From positions 11,474-75,473 of the forward strand of contig NZ_JBHUIT010000016.1 of the NCBI RefSeq assembly GCF_042683045.1: a DNA stretch of 64,000 bases, in the 5' to 3' direction. Position 1 is the first letter of the stretch; each line of letters starts with the position of its first letter. Source of the DNA: Luteolibacter algae. GTDB taxonomy: Bacteria; Verrucomicrobiota; Verrucomicrobiia; Verrucomicrobiales; Akkermansiaceae. Shown piece by piece: positions 18,301 through 25,935 of the stretch. The translations under genes were made by a program, and so were the position numbers. The notes below the pieces were generated by a model, which searched no databases, was not told the origin of the DNA, and saw only the letters and a program-made list of their open reading frames with translations.

Positions 18301-18597
18301 GATATCCTTCCAGCCGGATCCGTCGAAACCCTTCGCCATGAAATCCAGTGGTCTATCTTCCACCTTTGGAGCAAAGGAAAACTTCCAGGTTCCGTTAAGT
18401 GATTTCATCCGGGACTGTTCGCGGTCGCCAGCCAGGGCTTCCTGAGCCGTTGAATACGAATAGGAGGGGACGCGGGCTTCGAGCTTATTTTGCTCAAAAA
18501 CCATTTCATTCTCCCAATCAGGCTGATCGGCCGAGACCGGATGTAAGGAAGATATGAAAAGACCGAAGAGTAGTGTGCGGTATCTGTAAATTGTCAT
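15358..18597 (-). CDS. GH2 beta-galactosidase, exported
   Basis: A 1079-residue protein with a signal peptide ending near SADQ, in LacZ-type GH2 architecture. It has a sugar-binding jelly-roll start (NGTWKFSFAPKVEDRP, WKDIEVPSNWELKGYGQPIYTN), a TIM barrel with GVNRHDHHP, acid/base Glu at about 500 in SLGNESGTG, nucleophile Glu at about 590 in MCEYLHAMGNS, and a C-terminal beta-gal small-chain domain with GRGPWENYPDR. By family it releases terminal beta-linked galactose. It lies between two sulfatases and downstream of a GH42-like gene on the same strand. Its symbol is left empty because export sets it apart from cytoplasmic LacZ. Confidence 0.95.
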   Translation of the reverse strand: MTIYRYRTLLFGLFISSLHPVSADQPDWENEMVFEQNKLEARVPSYSYSTAQEALAGDREQSRMKSLNGTWKFSFAPKVEDRPLDFMAKGFDGSGWKDIEVPSNWELKGYGQPIYTNITYPFTPGILDGNLKYDWKGPQPPRPPKIHRDNPVGSYFRDFEVPAEWEGESVILHFGGVSSAFYVWVNGEKVGYSQDSCLAAEFDITEYLQPGRNRLAVQVFRWSDGSYLEDQDMWRLSGIQREVLLLAQPKVAINDFYVRTTFDKKMEDAKLEIRPRVRLTKGEEALDGWKITGQLYDANSTPVIAKPMETSVKDIYFERWAARDTEKFAFLEADIKKPLKWSAESPNLYRLVLTLTDPEGKVVEARSQSIGFRKIEFSDQQELLINGKSVEIMGVNRHDHHPVRGKALTREDMENDVKLMKRFNFNAVRTSHYPNDPYFLELCDKYGIYVMGEANIETHHLGGWIPQMPSWTPAILSRIYRMLERDKNNTSIISWSLGNESGTGPAFAAAAAWIRDFDPTRFIHYEGAQGNPAHPEFIEGMGYKSQSLPTMSNPDDRDYVDVISRMYPNLSQLVGMAESPHIDRPIIMCEYLHAMGNSIGGLGEFWDEIRTRPNLIGGYIWDMIDQGIEKEGPDGKKFYAYGGDFGDQPNDENFCLNGVFDSARMPNPHAWECKYVFQPVVIEASDAPAGKIRITNRFNFTNLDQYEIRWAVSKEGTQLQTGTLETQDIAPEASAEVSIPFDKIQFDDSAEYWIRVSLHEKQDRLWCEKGYEIAYQQLSLKGSAAPAAQLSETKAEISIEETDTEIIIDGENFSVKIGRESGDLISYSLNGTDLLAAPLRPNFNRPSIDNDVRGASSGPISKSRKVWANLPSQLKTESISTTRESSAVRVTVPQKSGGKILLTRSYLITNDGQIEVSMDLDADESLPELIRFGMTMGVPETLENTTYYGRGPWENYPDRKRGAEIGEYSSKTAGMFHNYAQPQENGNHTDTRWAKFLSTSGKAGLSVHGAPDFAFSIWPYSAENIESAKHPFDLKPQGYLTLNIDKYQVGVGGTLSNTLPQYLIPSGKHQLVFRLGSAK

Positions 18598-18694
18598 CTA
18601 TTTGCAATCAGGGTAATTGGGACGCCGTAATTTGTCGATGGTGCACTTTGATCTGCCATATATATTACGGGAATTGCTGGAAATTCCTTTTGCC

Positions 18695-20314
18695 TCAGAG
18701 CTTGGAGCGAAGCTTTTTACTTAGTTCCGAGACAATATCTGGGTTCGCAGAGGCGACATTTTTCGTTTCCGCGGGATCGCTTTCATGATCGTAGAGCTCG
18801 GTGAAGAGTGCTTCGGCATCGGGATCGCGATGATCGCGCCACTCGATGTAGCGATAGCGATCGGTGCGGAGCGAGTAGCCCATCAGGTGGTTCTCAAAGA
18901 GGTCTCGGTCCCACTTGTCGCCCATTTGGGCAATGATACGTTCTTCGACCTGTTCGATGAGCGGGCCGAAAAAGGTCTCCCGCATGGCCGGGGCCAGAGG
19001 ATTGGCCGCCCACTCACGGAGGGCCGGATTGGGATATTGACTAAGCGCGAAATCTTTAATTTCTGCCTCGGGGTTTTCCAGAAGGGGGACGAGGGATTTT
19101 CCGTCGAGATGCGCGGGTTTTGGGATTCCCGCAAGATCGCAGAGGGTCGGATACATATCGATGAGCTCGGTGAGCGCTTCGGTTTTTTTCCCTGCTGCGT
19201 TCTTCATATCCGGTAATTGCAGAATCAGAGGAACTCGGGTGGCAATTTCATAGTTGGTGGCTTTGCCCCAGATGCCCATATCGCCGAGGTGCCATCCGTG
19301 ATCACTCCATACGATCACAATGGTATTGTCACGTTGGCCGGTTTCATCAAGCGCATCGAGCATCAAGCCAACTTGAGCGTCGATGTAGGAAACGCAGGCA
19401 AGATAGGCGTGTTTGAGGGTGCGGGATAGCTGGGGATCGATATCGCCTTTCTTCGGGATTCCATCGCGCACCCGGAGTTCGAAGGAGGCGTGAAGCCCTG
19501 TTGCTGCGCCATCCTTGGGAGCGGAGGAATGCTCGGCCAGAGGAATCGTTTCCGGGTCATAGAGATCCCAATATTTTTTCGGAGCAATGAAATGCAGGTG
19601 TGGCTTGCTGAAACCGAGAGCGAGAAAGAGTGGCTGATCGGGCTTCTTCTGAAGATGGTCTTTCAGGGTTTCGATCGCAATGAGCGGCGATTGACCGTCC
19701 GTGTAGGAGTAATCCGGGACATCGGCAGACTCGTAGGCAGGGCCGTTGGATGTAAGGCCTCCGATATTGTCCGGGCCGTATTTTTCCAATAAAGCCTTGC
19801 GGTTTTCAGCGACGATTTTGCGGTTTTCAGGGAGTGCGTAACCGCCGGGGATGATCGGAAACTTCGACTTCACTGCTTTTGCAGCGGGCTGACGAGACCA
19901 TGATTTTTCCTCATCGGTATATTTGCCGTGGAAGACCTTTCCCACGTAGACCGTTTCGTAACCGTTGTTGCGGAACTGTTGGGGCAGGGTCACGATATCC
20001 GGGTTTGAATCACGGAAGTATGTGTAGTTTTCAATAATACCGATCTTGTCCGGCCTGGCTCCGGTCATGATGCTCGCACGGGATGGTGAGCAAATGGCTT
20101 CCTGGCAGTAAGCGCGATTGAACAGCAAGCCTTGGGAGGCCAGTTTATCGAGGTTTGGCGTGATGGCGATGGGAGAGCCGTAACAACCAAGCTCCGGGCG
20201 CAGATCATCGATGGCGATGAACAGGATATTGGGTTTTTCCGCCGCAGCCGATGGTAGAACAGCCGCAGAAAGTAGCATCAGGATCGATGCACGTATTGAT
20301 CGTGGTATAGTCAT
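18695..20314 (-). CDS. Type I sulfatase, iduronate-2-sulfatase-like
   Basis: A 539-residue protein with a signal peptide ending near PSAAAEK. KPNILFIAIDDLRPELGCYG is typical of iduronate-2-sulfatase-like members. The formylglycine site is CSPSR with Cys at about residue 75. VYVGKVFHG, LALGFSKPHLHFIAP and WSDHGWHLGD complete the family pattern. It probably removes sulfate from algal polysaccharide oligosaccharides in the periplasm. It lies 44 bp downstream of the GH42-like gene and 97 bp upstream of the GH2 gene, all on the minus strand, so these three are likely coexpressed. Confidence 0.93.
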   Translation of the reverse strand: MTIPRSIRASILMLLSAAVLPSAAAEKPNILFIAIDDLRPELGCYGSPIAITPNLDKLASQGLLFNRAYCQEAICSPSRASIMTGARPDKIGIIENYTYFRDSNPDIVTLPQQFRNNGYETVYVGKVFHGKYTDEEKSWSRQPAAKAVKSKFPIIPGGYALPENRKIVAENRKALLEKYGPDNIGGLTSNGPAYESADVPDYSYTDGQSPLIAIETLKDHLQKKPDQPLFLALGFSKPHLHFIAPKKYWDLYDPETIPLAEHSSAPKDGAATGLHASFELRVRDGIPKKGDIDPQLSRTLKHAYLACVSYIDAQVGLMLDALDETGQRDNTIVIVWSDHGWHLGDMGIWGKATNYEIATRVPLILQLPDMKNAAGKKTEALTELIDMYPTLCDLAGIPKPAHLDGKSLVPLLENPEAEIKDFALSQYPNPALREWAANPLAPAMRETFFGPLIEQVEERIIAQMGDKWDRDLFENHLMGYSLRTDRYRYIEWRDHRDPDAEALFTELYDHESDPAETKNVASANPDIVSELSKKLRSKL

Positions 20315-20358
20315 CTGATTTGGATTTGGGTTAAGAATTACCGGATGGTTGGATGTTT

Positions 20359-22734
20359 TTAGTGGCCGACACGGATCAGGCGGACGTCGCAGCTGTTCAT
20401 CGGAAAGGGCGATTGGAGACGTTCCCCGGTTAGTAGATCAATGAGGGGCGGCTTCTCGCCGTCAATTTCAACCATGACGTTTTTCACTCCGTGTGCCGAG
20501 TTGTTCAAAATGAGATGCAGACTTCCCGAAGCCGGATCCACAACTGATTGCATCAAGACTCCGTAGGCATCTTTTCCCGCGGGGTTTTTGAAAGTCACTT
20601 GAAATGCTTCTTTCCAGGTATACGGCGCGAGAACCTTCCGGAAGTCATCCGCCATTTCGAAAACATCCGGCTTTAGGGTAAGCCCGATGTGATCCAGCTC
20701 CGGAGACTTGCGTGGAAAACCGTGCTCGTTCCTGAGGAAGCTACGGCCCGGATCCAGGACCACGATGCGACCACCCTTTTTCTGGAAGGACTGGAGTGCT
20801 GCGAGACTGTCATCGGCAATGAATTCCGATGGTGGCACGATGACGACCTGTTTTAGCGGATCCAGAGTGGTGAGGTGGGTCGGGGTGGTCATGCCCACGG
20901 TATGGTTTAGGAGCTTCACCGCCTCATAGGAGTCTTCCAGATGGTGGGCATACTCGGCATCCTGGATCGCGGATTCTTCAAGATAGTAGAACATGAAGTT
21001 CCGCGGCTTGGCGACTGCGGCGGTGATCAGTTCAGCATACGCATTGAGCTCCTTCATGACGCGTCCGTAAGCGTCCAGTGCTACCGGCTGTGTGGCGAGC
21101 TCTCCTATCTGATCTGCCGAATGCCGGAAAGAACCGTCTGGATTTCTCCCCCACATCCAGGGCTCGATCGCGCCCATTCCGTTTGTAAACGCATGCCAAA
21201 CACCCGCGCGGACATACTCACGGGAGAGGCCGAATCTACGCCAATGAACGGCGCCAAATCCGTGCCATTCGGTATCATAGAAAACCTTTTCCGGAGCCAG
21301 GGATTTATTGAAATCGAGGAATAGCGTTTGGCTGATCCATTCGTAGGCATAGCGCTTTTTCCAGGAAGTTCTGGCCTTCATGCCACCTTCGAGTTCCGCA
21401 TAAACTTCGGCATCGAAGGGGCGGACCCGCAAATCACCTCCAGTTACATCCTGGAGATTGACCAAGTATTCGATGTCAATCCCCTGGTCTCTGGCATGAT
21501 CACTGAAATGATGCCCGAGCACCTTGATCGTCACAGGCTCTTTGCGCCCGCCGTCGAAGGACTGAATCGAGTTCTTGAGATGGGTGAACCAGTCGTTGAC
21601 GCGGTCCATGTTGAAGCGACACCAGTCATACCAAACGGGTTTTCCGCGGAGTTCCTGGGAGATAGGGAAGGGCATTGGAACTACCGGAAAGCTCGCATAG
21701 GTTGTGCCATGGGTGGCATTGAGCCGTTCGATCGTTCCATACTTTGTTTTCAGCCAGCGCCGATACCGATCCAGCGTATTCTGGGATAGGCCATTTTTGA
21801 CCAGCCAACCCTTTTGAGCTGTCGCGAAATGGGGTTCATTTGCGATCATATAGACCATCGGCTTTTCTCCGAATGCCTTTGCCATTGGTGGAATATACTG
21901 CCGGCAGAGATCGACCTGCCACTGCCTGATCTGCGGATCATCGATATCATATTGGGTGAACATCCTCCCGCCCTGCAGTAGCTCCGGGTGTTCCTCTTCC
22001 AGCCAGGAAGGAGCATTATGTGACCAGAAAAACTTCAGGGGCATAAAGTTGTTTTTGCTCTGGATGTGGGCGGAATCGGCACGGGATTTTACTGTCCATG
22101 GATTGATCTTTCCCTCGGCGTCCAGAAAGCTCAGATCCATATAGGTGTGTCCCATGCGTCCGAAAGCTTCGGCCATTCCGGCATTTTCGGTTGGGAGCCA
22201 GAAAAGTGTGTAGGGAAACACCTGGCGGCCATCCAGCTCGTAGGAATAAGGAGCCAGCTTTAGGCTGCCCTTTGAGAAGTCCGGCGTGGCAGGGAGAGTG
22301 AGCCGTTTCTCCATTTGTGCACTCAGTTCCCGGGCGGCGAAATCAGCGACTTTCAAACAGTCCCGGAGTTCGTGATAGGCTACCCGCTCCGTGTGGATGG
22401 GATCGATTTTGTCGTAGTAATAGAAGGTTTTGAAAACTTTTAAGACCTCTTCCGGATTTGAATGATCCCATTCTGCGGCGTTCTGAAATGCCTTGATGGT
22501 CTCCACAGAAACTCGTGCGTAGGTGGTGTCCACGTTTTGTTTTTCCGCTTTGTCGATGAGCGCCCCGAGTTTTTGCAAACGCTCGGTAACAGCAATTTGT
22601 AGCTTTCCGAATTCCTGTGGATTTTCATTCTGCTCAGCTCGGGCAGCAAAAAGGGATAGGGAAAAAACGATGGCTGCCACACGGGTCAATGGGTTGAGGT
22701 GAGGCCTAATAGAATGCGGGATCGAATACTTCAT
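20359..22734 (-). CDS. GH42-like beta-galactosidase (clan GH-A), exported
   Basis: A 791-residue protein from the ATG at 22734 with a long signal peptide (RVAAIVFSLSLFAARA). After a helical N-terminal region of about 120 residues comes a TIM barrel with YMIANEPHF (acid/base Glu about 300), YRRWLKTKYGTIERLN (typical of GH42-like enzymes) and FYDTEWHGFG (nucleophile Glu about 489). A C-terminal domain with KKGGRIVVLDPG resembles the GH42 trimerisation/Rossmann-like domain. The exact CAZy family is uncertain; GH42 or a nearby red-algal-galactan family are both possible. It heads the likely GH42-sulfatase-GH2 transcription unit. Confidence 0.82.
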   Translation of the reverse strand: MKYSIPHSIRPHLNPLTRVAAIVFSLSLFAARAEQNENPQEFGKLQIAVTERLQKLGALIDKAEKQNVDTTYARVSVETIKAFQNAAEWDHSNPEEVLKVFKTFYYYDKIDPIHTERVAYHELRDCLKVADFAARELSAQMEKRLTLPATPDFSKGSLKLAPYSYELDGRQVFPYTLFWLPTENAGMAEAFGRMGHTYMDLSFLDAEGKINPWTVKSRADSAHIQSKNNFMPLKFFWSHNAPSWLEEEHPELLQGGRMFTQYDIDDPQIRQWQVDLCRQYIPPMAKAFGEKPMVYMIANEPHFATAQKGWLVKNGLSQNTLDRYRRWLKTKYGTIERLNATHGTTYASFPVVPMPFPISQELRGKPVWYDWCRFNMDRVNDWFTHLKNSIQSFDGGRKEPVTIKVLGHHFSDHARDQGIDIEYLVNLQDVTGGDLRVRPFDAEVYAELEGGMKARTSWKKRYAYEWISQTLFLDFNKSLAPEKVFYDTEWHGFGAVHWRRFGLSREYVRAGVWHAFTNGMGAIEPWMWGRNPDGSFRHSADQIGELATQPVALDAYGRVMKELNAYAELITAAVAKPRNFMFYYLEESAIQDAEYAHHLEDSYEAVKLLNHTVGMTTPTHLTTLDPLKQVVIVPPSEFIADDSLAALQSFQKKGGRIVVLDPGRSFLRNEHGFPRKSPELDHIGLTLKPDVFEMADDFRKVLAPYTWKEAFQVTFKNPAGKDAYGVLMQSVVDPASGSLHLILNNSAHGVKNVMVEIDGEKPPLIDLLTGERLQSPFPMNSCDVRLIRVGH

Positions 22735-22809
22735 GAACGGGTGGGTCTGAAAGAAAGAACTAGTTAACACGGATGCATCCGTCGGGTTATTTCATTGAAT
22801 AGCAGATTC

Positions 22810-22847
22810 AAAAAAGAATCCTGCCCCGCGAGAGCAGAACAGGATTC
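22810..22847 (-). terminator. Rho-independent terminator downstream of the PEP-CTERM gene
   Basis: An 8-bp stem (GAATCCTG / CAGGATTC) with a 16-nt loop, followed on the minus strand by six T. It lies 68 bp beyond the second stop codon of the PEP-CTERM gene at 22915, and 220 bp beyond the first in-frame TGA. This fits the transcript extending through the PEP-CTERM tail. Confidence 0.85.
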
Positions 22848-22914
22848 ATGCTCGTCAGAGCACGGATGGGTTTGAAAATTGGCTTGTTATTGGGGGCGAG
22901 CGATGGATCGCTTT

Positions 22915-23697
22915 TCAGCGGCGACGGCGAATCATCAGTCCACAGGTGCCAAGGCCGAGCAGCGCAAGGCTACTTGGCTCTGGAACAACAAACGCCGTAT
23001 CGCGCACGGTGAAATTATCCATATTGACGATAGCTTGAAGCGGAGCGTTGGAGTCGTTGTTTCCTTGGACTCATAGACTCATGTAAGTAATTGCCTCACC
23101 GGGAATCGCGGAGGATCGATTGCTCTTTTGGGAATCCATGAGCACACCATTCTGATAGATGCCGTAGGAATTGGCCGCTAGGGTGCCGCCGAGACCATCA
23201 ATCGTTACCGCCGCATTGGTATTGTTGATCGCGAAATCGTAATGATTGACGGTATCCAGTGTGACGGCAAAACCAGATGCTCCGAGATCCTGCCACGCGG
23301 TCTCGGTAAGAGTGGTGGAACCTGATCGCGTCCGTAACCGGAGGCTGCCATATGTCCCGAAATCAGCTGTGTTAAAACGTGCGTCGAAGGAAAAGGTGGC
23401 AACCGCGGAAGTCAGAGAAGTGGTCAAGTTGCTATCGAAATATGGGAAGTAGTAGTTTCCATTGTCCGATCTTGAGGCAATTTTCAGATACTGCGTATCA
23501 AAGTTGCCATCCGCGGCAGCAAGATCGAAAAATCCTGAGCTGCCGGCTTCACCGAAAGGCTGTCCCGGGGCGTCTCCAGCCGTGCCGCTGTTGAAATCAT
23601 TGGTATAGACAATCGCGGCGGAAGCCAAATGATTGAATGCGAGACAGCTCGTCGCTGCCAGAAGTGATAATTTTAGGGAGGTGGTTGTTTTTTTCAT
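22915..23697 (-). pseudogene. PEP-CTERM secreted protein interrupted by one in-frame TGA
   Basis: From the ATG at 23697 (MKKTTTSLKLSLLAATSCLAF, a signal peptide) the frame runs 208 codons to a TGA at 23071-23073. It then continues without further stops for 51 codons, ending in VVPEPSSLALLGLG, a hydrophobic helix and RRRR before a TGA at 22915-22917. That tail is a textbook PEP-CTERM sorting signal for the exosortase/archaeosortase route. The body looks like a beta-sandwich surface protein (YTNDFNSGTAGDAPGQPFG). One substitution (for example TGG or CGA to TGA) would explain the break. It may be a true pseudogene, a base-call error or a read-through event. The complete part is 208 residues. Confidence 0.8.
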
Positions 23698-23816
23698 AAT
23701 CTTAAAAAGTTTAGGGGTCGTGCAAGGGTTGGGATTTTGAAGCATTTGAAGGTTAATGAGTCTCAGGAATGCTGTCTATCGGGCAAATGACCGATGCAGA
23801 TTGCGTTTCCACGCGT

Positions 23817-24458
23817 TCAGATAATTCCGGCGCGAAGAGCCTTGGCGACTGCTCCTGATTGGGATCTCACTTCCAGCTTCGGGTAAATGTGCTCCAAATG
23901 GGTTGCCGCAGTGCGTGGACTGATCTGAAGCTCGTTAGCGATTTCCCGGACGGTGAGGCCGAGAGATAACTGCTCAAGGACTTCGATTTCCCGCAGAGTT
24001 AAGCCAAAATCCTCGGCGGGGGTGGATTGATGAAGTTTCTGCAGGACAACCTGGGTAACGATGGGACTGAATGCCATGCATCGGAAGGAGATCGGCTGTT
24101 TGGCGGAAGAGTAAGCCCGGGAGTTGGTCGATGTCCCAGGCGGGAGTCGGGTTGCTCCGACTGCCAGGGACTGGAGCGCTTTTTTCAAATCGGAGAAACA
24201 GCTGAGGATGAGGACCGAGATGTCCGGTCTATCCAGTGCCAGTTTTCGGATTGCTTCCAGGCCTGCGGTTCCCGGCAGGCCGAGGTTCATCAGCACCAGA
24301 TCTGGATGGGTTTCATTTTCGATCGCATCAATGAACTCGGAGCAAGAGGGGAAAATATGATCGCAGTGGAGCCATTCGGTCCGGCCCAACTCTGTCTGCA
24401 GGGATAGCCTGCAGGCTGCGTCTTCCTCCACGATCCACACGTTGGTTGTTGTTGTCAT
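23817..24458 (-). CDS. LuxR/NarL-type response regulator with altered receiver domain
   Basis: A 213-residue protein. The N-terminal receiver domain has the acidic start (VWIVEEDAACR), but the phosphoacceptor position reads LVLMNLGLPG, with Asn58 where Asp is normal. The C-terminal LuxR helix-turn-helix is intact (LTLREIEVLEQLSLGLTVREIANELQISP). Residues about 104-127 (DNA 24078-24149) do not look like receiver sequence. The -1 frame there reads WDIDQLPGLL...RQTADLLPMHG, which fits a receiver end much better, suggesting two compensating indels. No histidine kinase is nearby. It may be a phosphorylation-independent regulator of the surrounding polysaccharide genes, or its sequence may contain errors. 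Confidence 0.8.
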   Translation of the reverse strand: MTTTTNVWIVEEDAACRLSLQTELGRTEWLHCDHIFPSCSEFIDAIENETHPDLVLMNLGLPGTAGLEAIRKLALDRPDISVLILSCFSDLKKALQSLAVGATRLPPGTSTNSRAYSSAKQPISFRCMAFSPIVTQVVLQKLHQSTPAEDFGLTLREIEVLEQLSLGLTVREIANELQISPRTAATHLEHIYPKLEVRSQSGAVAKALRAGII

Positions 24459-24507
24459 ATCGGGTATCCCTGTTTGCTGGTTGCGATGCTTTGGCGACGG
24501 ATATGGC

Positions 24508-25935
24508 TTAGTGTTTTAAATCAAAAGTGCCCTCGATGTATGGGCCATCGACATTTTTCCAGAGATCCATATCGCTTTGATTGTAGTGCCAGAGAGGCTT
24601 TTGGTGACTGTCCGCCCATTTTTTTACGCCACCTACGAGTTCCTCAAGACGTTCCGGATATTGCGAGCTCAGGTCATTGCTCTCCCCGATATCTTCTTCG
24701 ATATTATAGAGTTTCCATGGTTTGCCTGCTTCCCGCGTGACCTTCCATTCATTGAACCGGCCGGCAGTTGCGGTTTTACCGAGCCAGTGGGACATGACTG
24801 GAATCATTTCGTTTCCGTGCGGGTTGCTTCCGTCCAAGAGGTTCTGCCAGATGTTTTTACCATCAAGATGTTTTCCCTGGGGGATTTTTCCACCGGCGAG
24901 GGCGGTGAAAGTCGGATACAAATCCAGCGCGAGAACAGGATGGGAAAACTTGGAGCCGTGAGTGATTTTCTCCGGCCAGTGGAAGAACATGGGAACGCGG
25001 TAGCCGCCCTCGGTCACACTGCGCTTTCCGCCGCGGAGTGGTCCGTTATCGGCTGTGTTTCCGGATTTGCCGCCATTATCGCTAAGAAAGACGATCAGGC
25101 TATTTTCATATTCCCCGGTAGCTTTCAGTTCATCGATCAATTCGCCAACGCCCCTGTCCACCGCATGAACCATTGCCGCATATTTTTTCCGGGCTGGATT
25201 TTTTATGGACGCATATTTCTCCAGATCATCTTCCTTTGCCTCCAAAGGCGAGTGGGGAGCGTTGTAGGAGAGGAAAAGGAAGAATGGCTTTTCCCGGAGT
25301 GAAGCTTTCCGGACAAAATCCACCGCCTCCCGTGAAAATGCGTCTGTTAGGTATTCGGTTTCCTTAGCTTCTTCACCATTGCGGATCAACGGGGAAATAT
25401 TTTCTTCAATATTCTCTTTCCCTGCTGCCACGACCTTATTGTAGAGAGCCTCGTAGTGCTCCGGAAAATACTTATGCCCGCTTCCGGGTATGCCGAAAAA
25501 CTCATCGAATCCGCGTTGATTCGGCAGATAGTCCGGTGCGGAACCCAAATGCCATTTGCCAAAAAGCGCGGTGGTATAACCTGCATCCTTAAGAACCTGC
25601 GCGATGAATGTTTCATCCTTGGTGATACCCATCTCCGGATGGTGCGGCGGGATATTGCATTGCGCACCGAACTTGTGAGGATAGCGACCGGTCATGATTG
25701 CCGCCCGGCTGGGACCGCAGACCGGGTGGGCGACGTAAGCGGTGGTGCAAACGATTCCCGTTTCGGCCAGCTGATCGAGCGCCGGAGTTTTGATATCCGT
25801 GCATCCGTTGAAGCCGACATCGGCATAGCCTAGATCATCCGCGAGGATGAGTATGATGTTTGGTCGGGAGGCTTCGGCCGCAGCGGATACCGGGCCAAGC
25901 GATGCGAGGAACAGGAAGGCGAGAAAAGCTTTCAT
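24508..25935 (-). CDS. Type I sulfatase (arylsulfatase/GalNAc-6-sulfatase-like)
   Basis: A 475-residue protein with a signal peptide (MKAFLAFLFLASLGPVSAAA). RPNIILILADDLGYADVG binds the metal. The formylglycine site is CGPSR with Cys at about residue 73. GKWHLGSAPDYLPNQRGFDE and FLSDNGGKSG complete the pattern. Its ATG directly follows the stop codon of the DUF1501 gene with no spacer, and it is the last gene of the ECF-FecR-PSD1-DUF1501 unit. The substrate is probably a sulfated polysaccharide; the position of the sulfate cannot be told. Confidence 0.94.
   Translation of the reverse strand: MKAFLAFLFLASLGPVSAAAEASRPNIILILADDLGYADVGFNGCTDIKTPALDQLAETGIVCTTAYVAHPVCGPSRAAIMTGRYPHKFGAQCNIPPHHPEMGITKDETFIAQVLKDAGYTTALFGKWHLGSAPDYLPNQRGFDEFFGIPGSGHKYFPEHYEALYNKVVAAGKENIEENISPLIRNGEEAKETEYLTDAFSREAVDFVRKASLREKPFFLFLSYNAPHSPLEAKEDDLEKYASIKNPARKKYAAMVHAVDRGVGELIDELKATGEYENSLIVFLSDNGGKSGNTADNGPLRGGKRSVTEGGYRVPMFFHWPEKITHGSKFSHPVLALDLYPTFTALAGGKIPQGKHLDGKNIWQNLLDGSNPHGNEMIPVMSHWLGKTATAGRFNEWKVTREAGKPWKLYNIEEDIGESNDLSSQYPERLEELVGGVKKWADSHQKPLWHYNQSDMDLWKNVDGPYIEGTFDLKH

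Noticed and set aside
23071..23073. Genome-wide reassignment of TGA as an explanation of the PEP-CTERM break
   Set aside because: Many intact genes here end at TGA directly before terminators or neighbours, for example 251-253, 48719-48721 and the second stop of this same gene at 22915.
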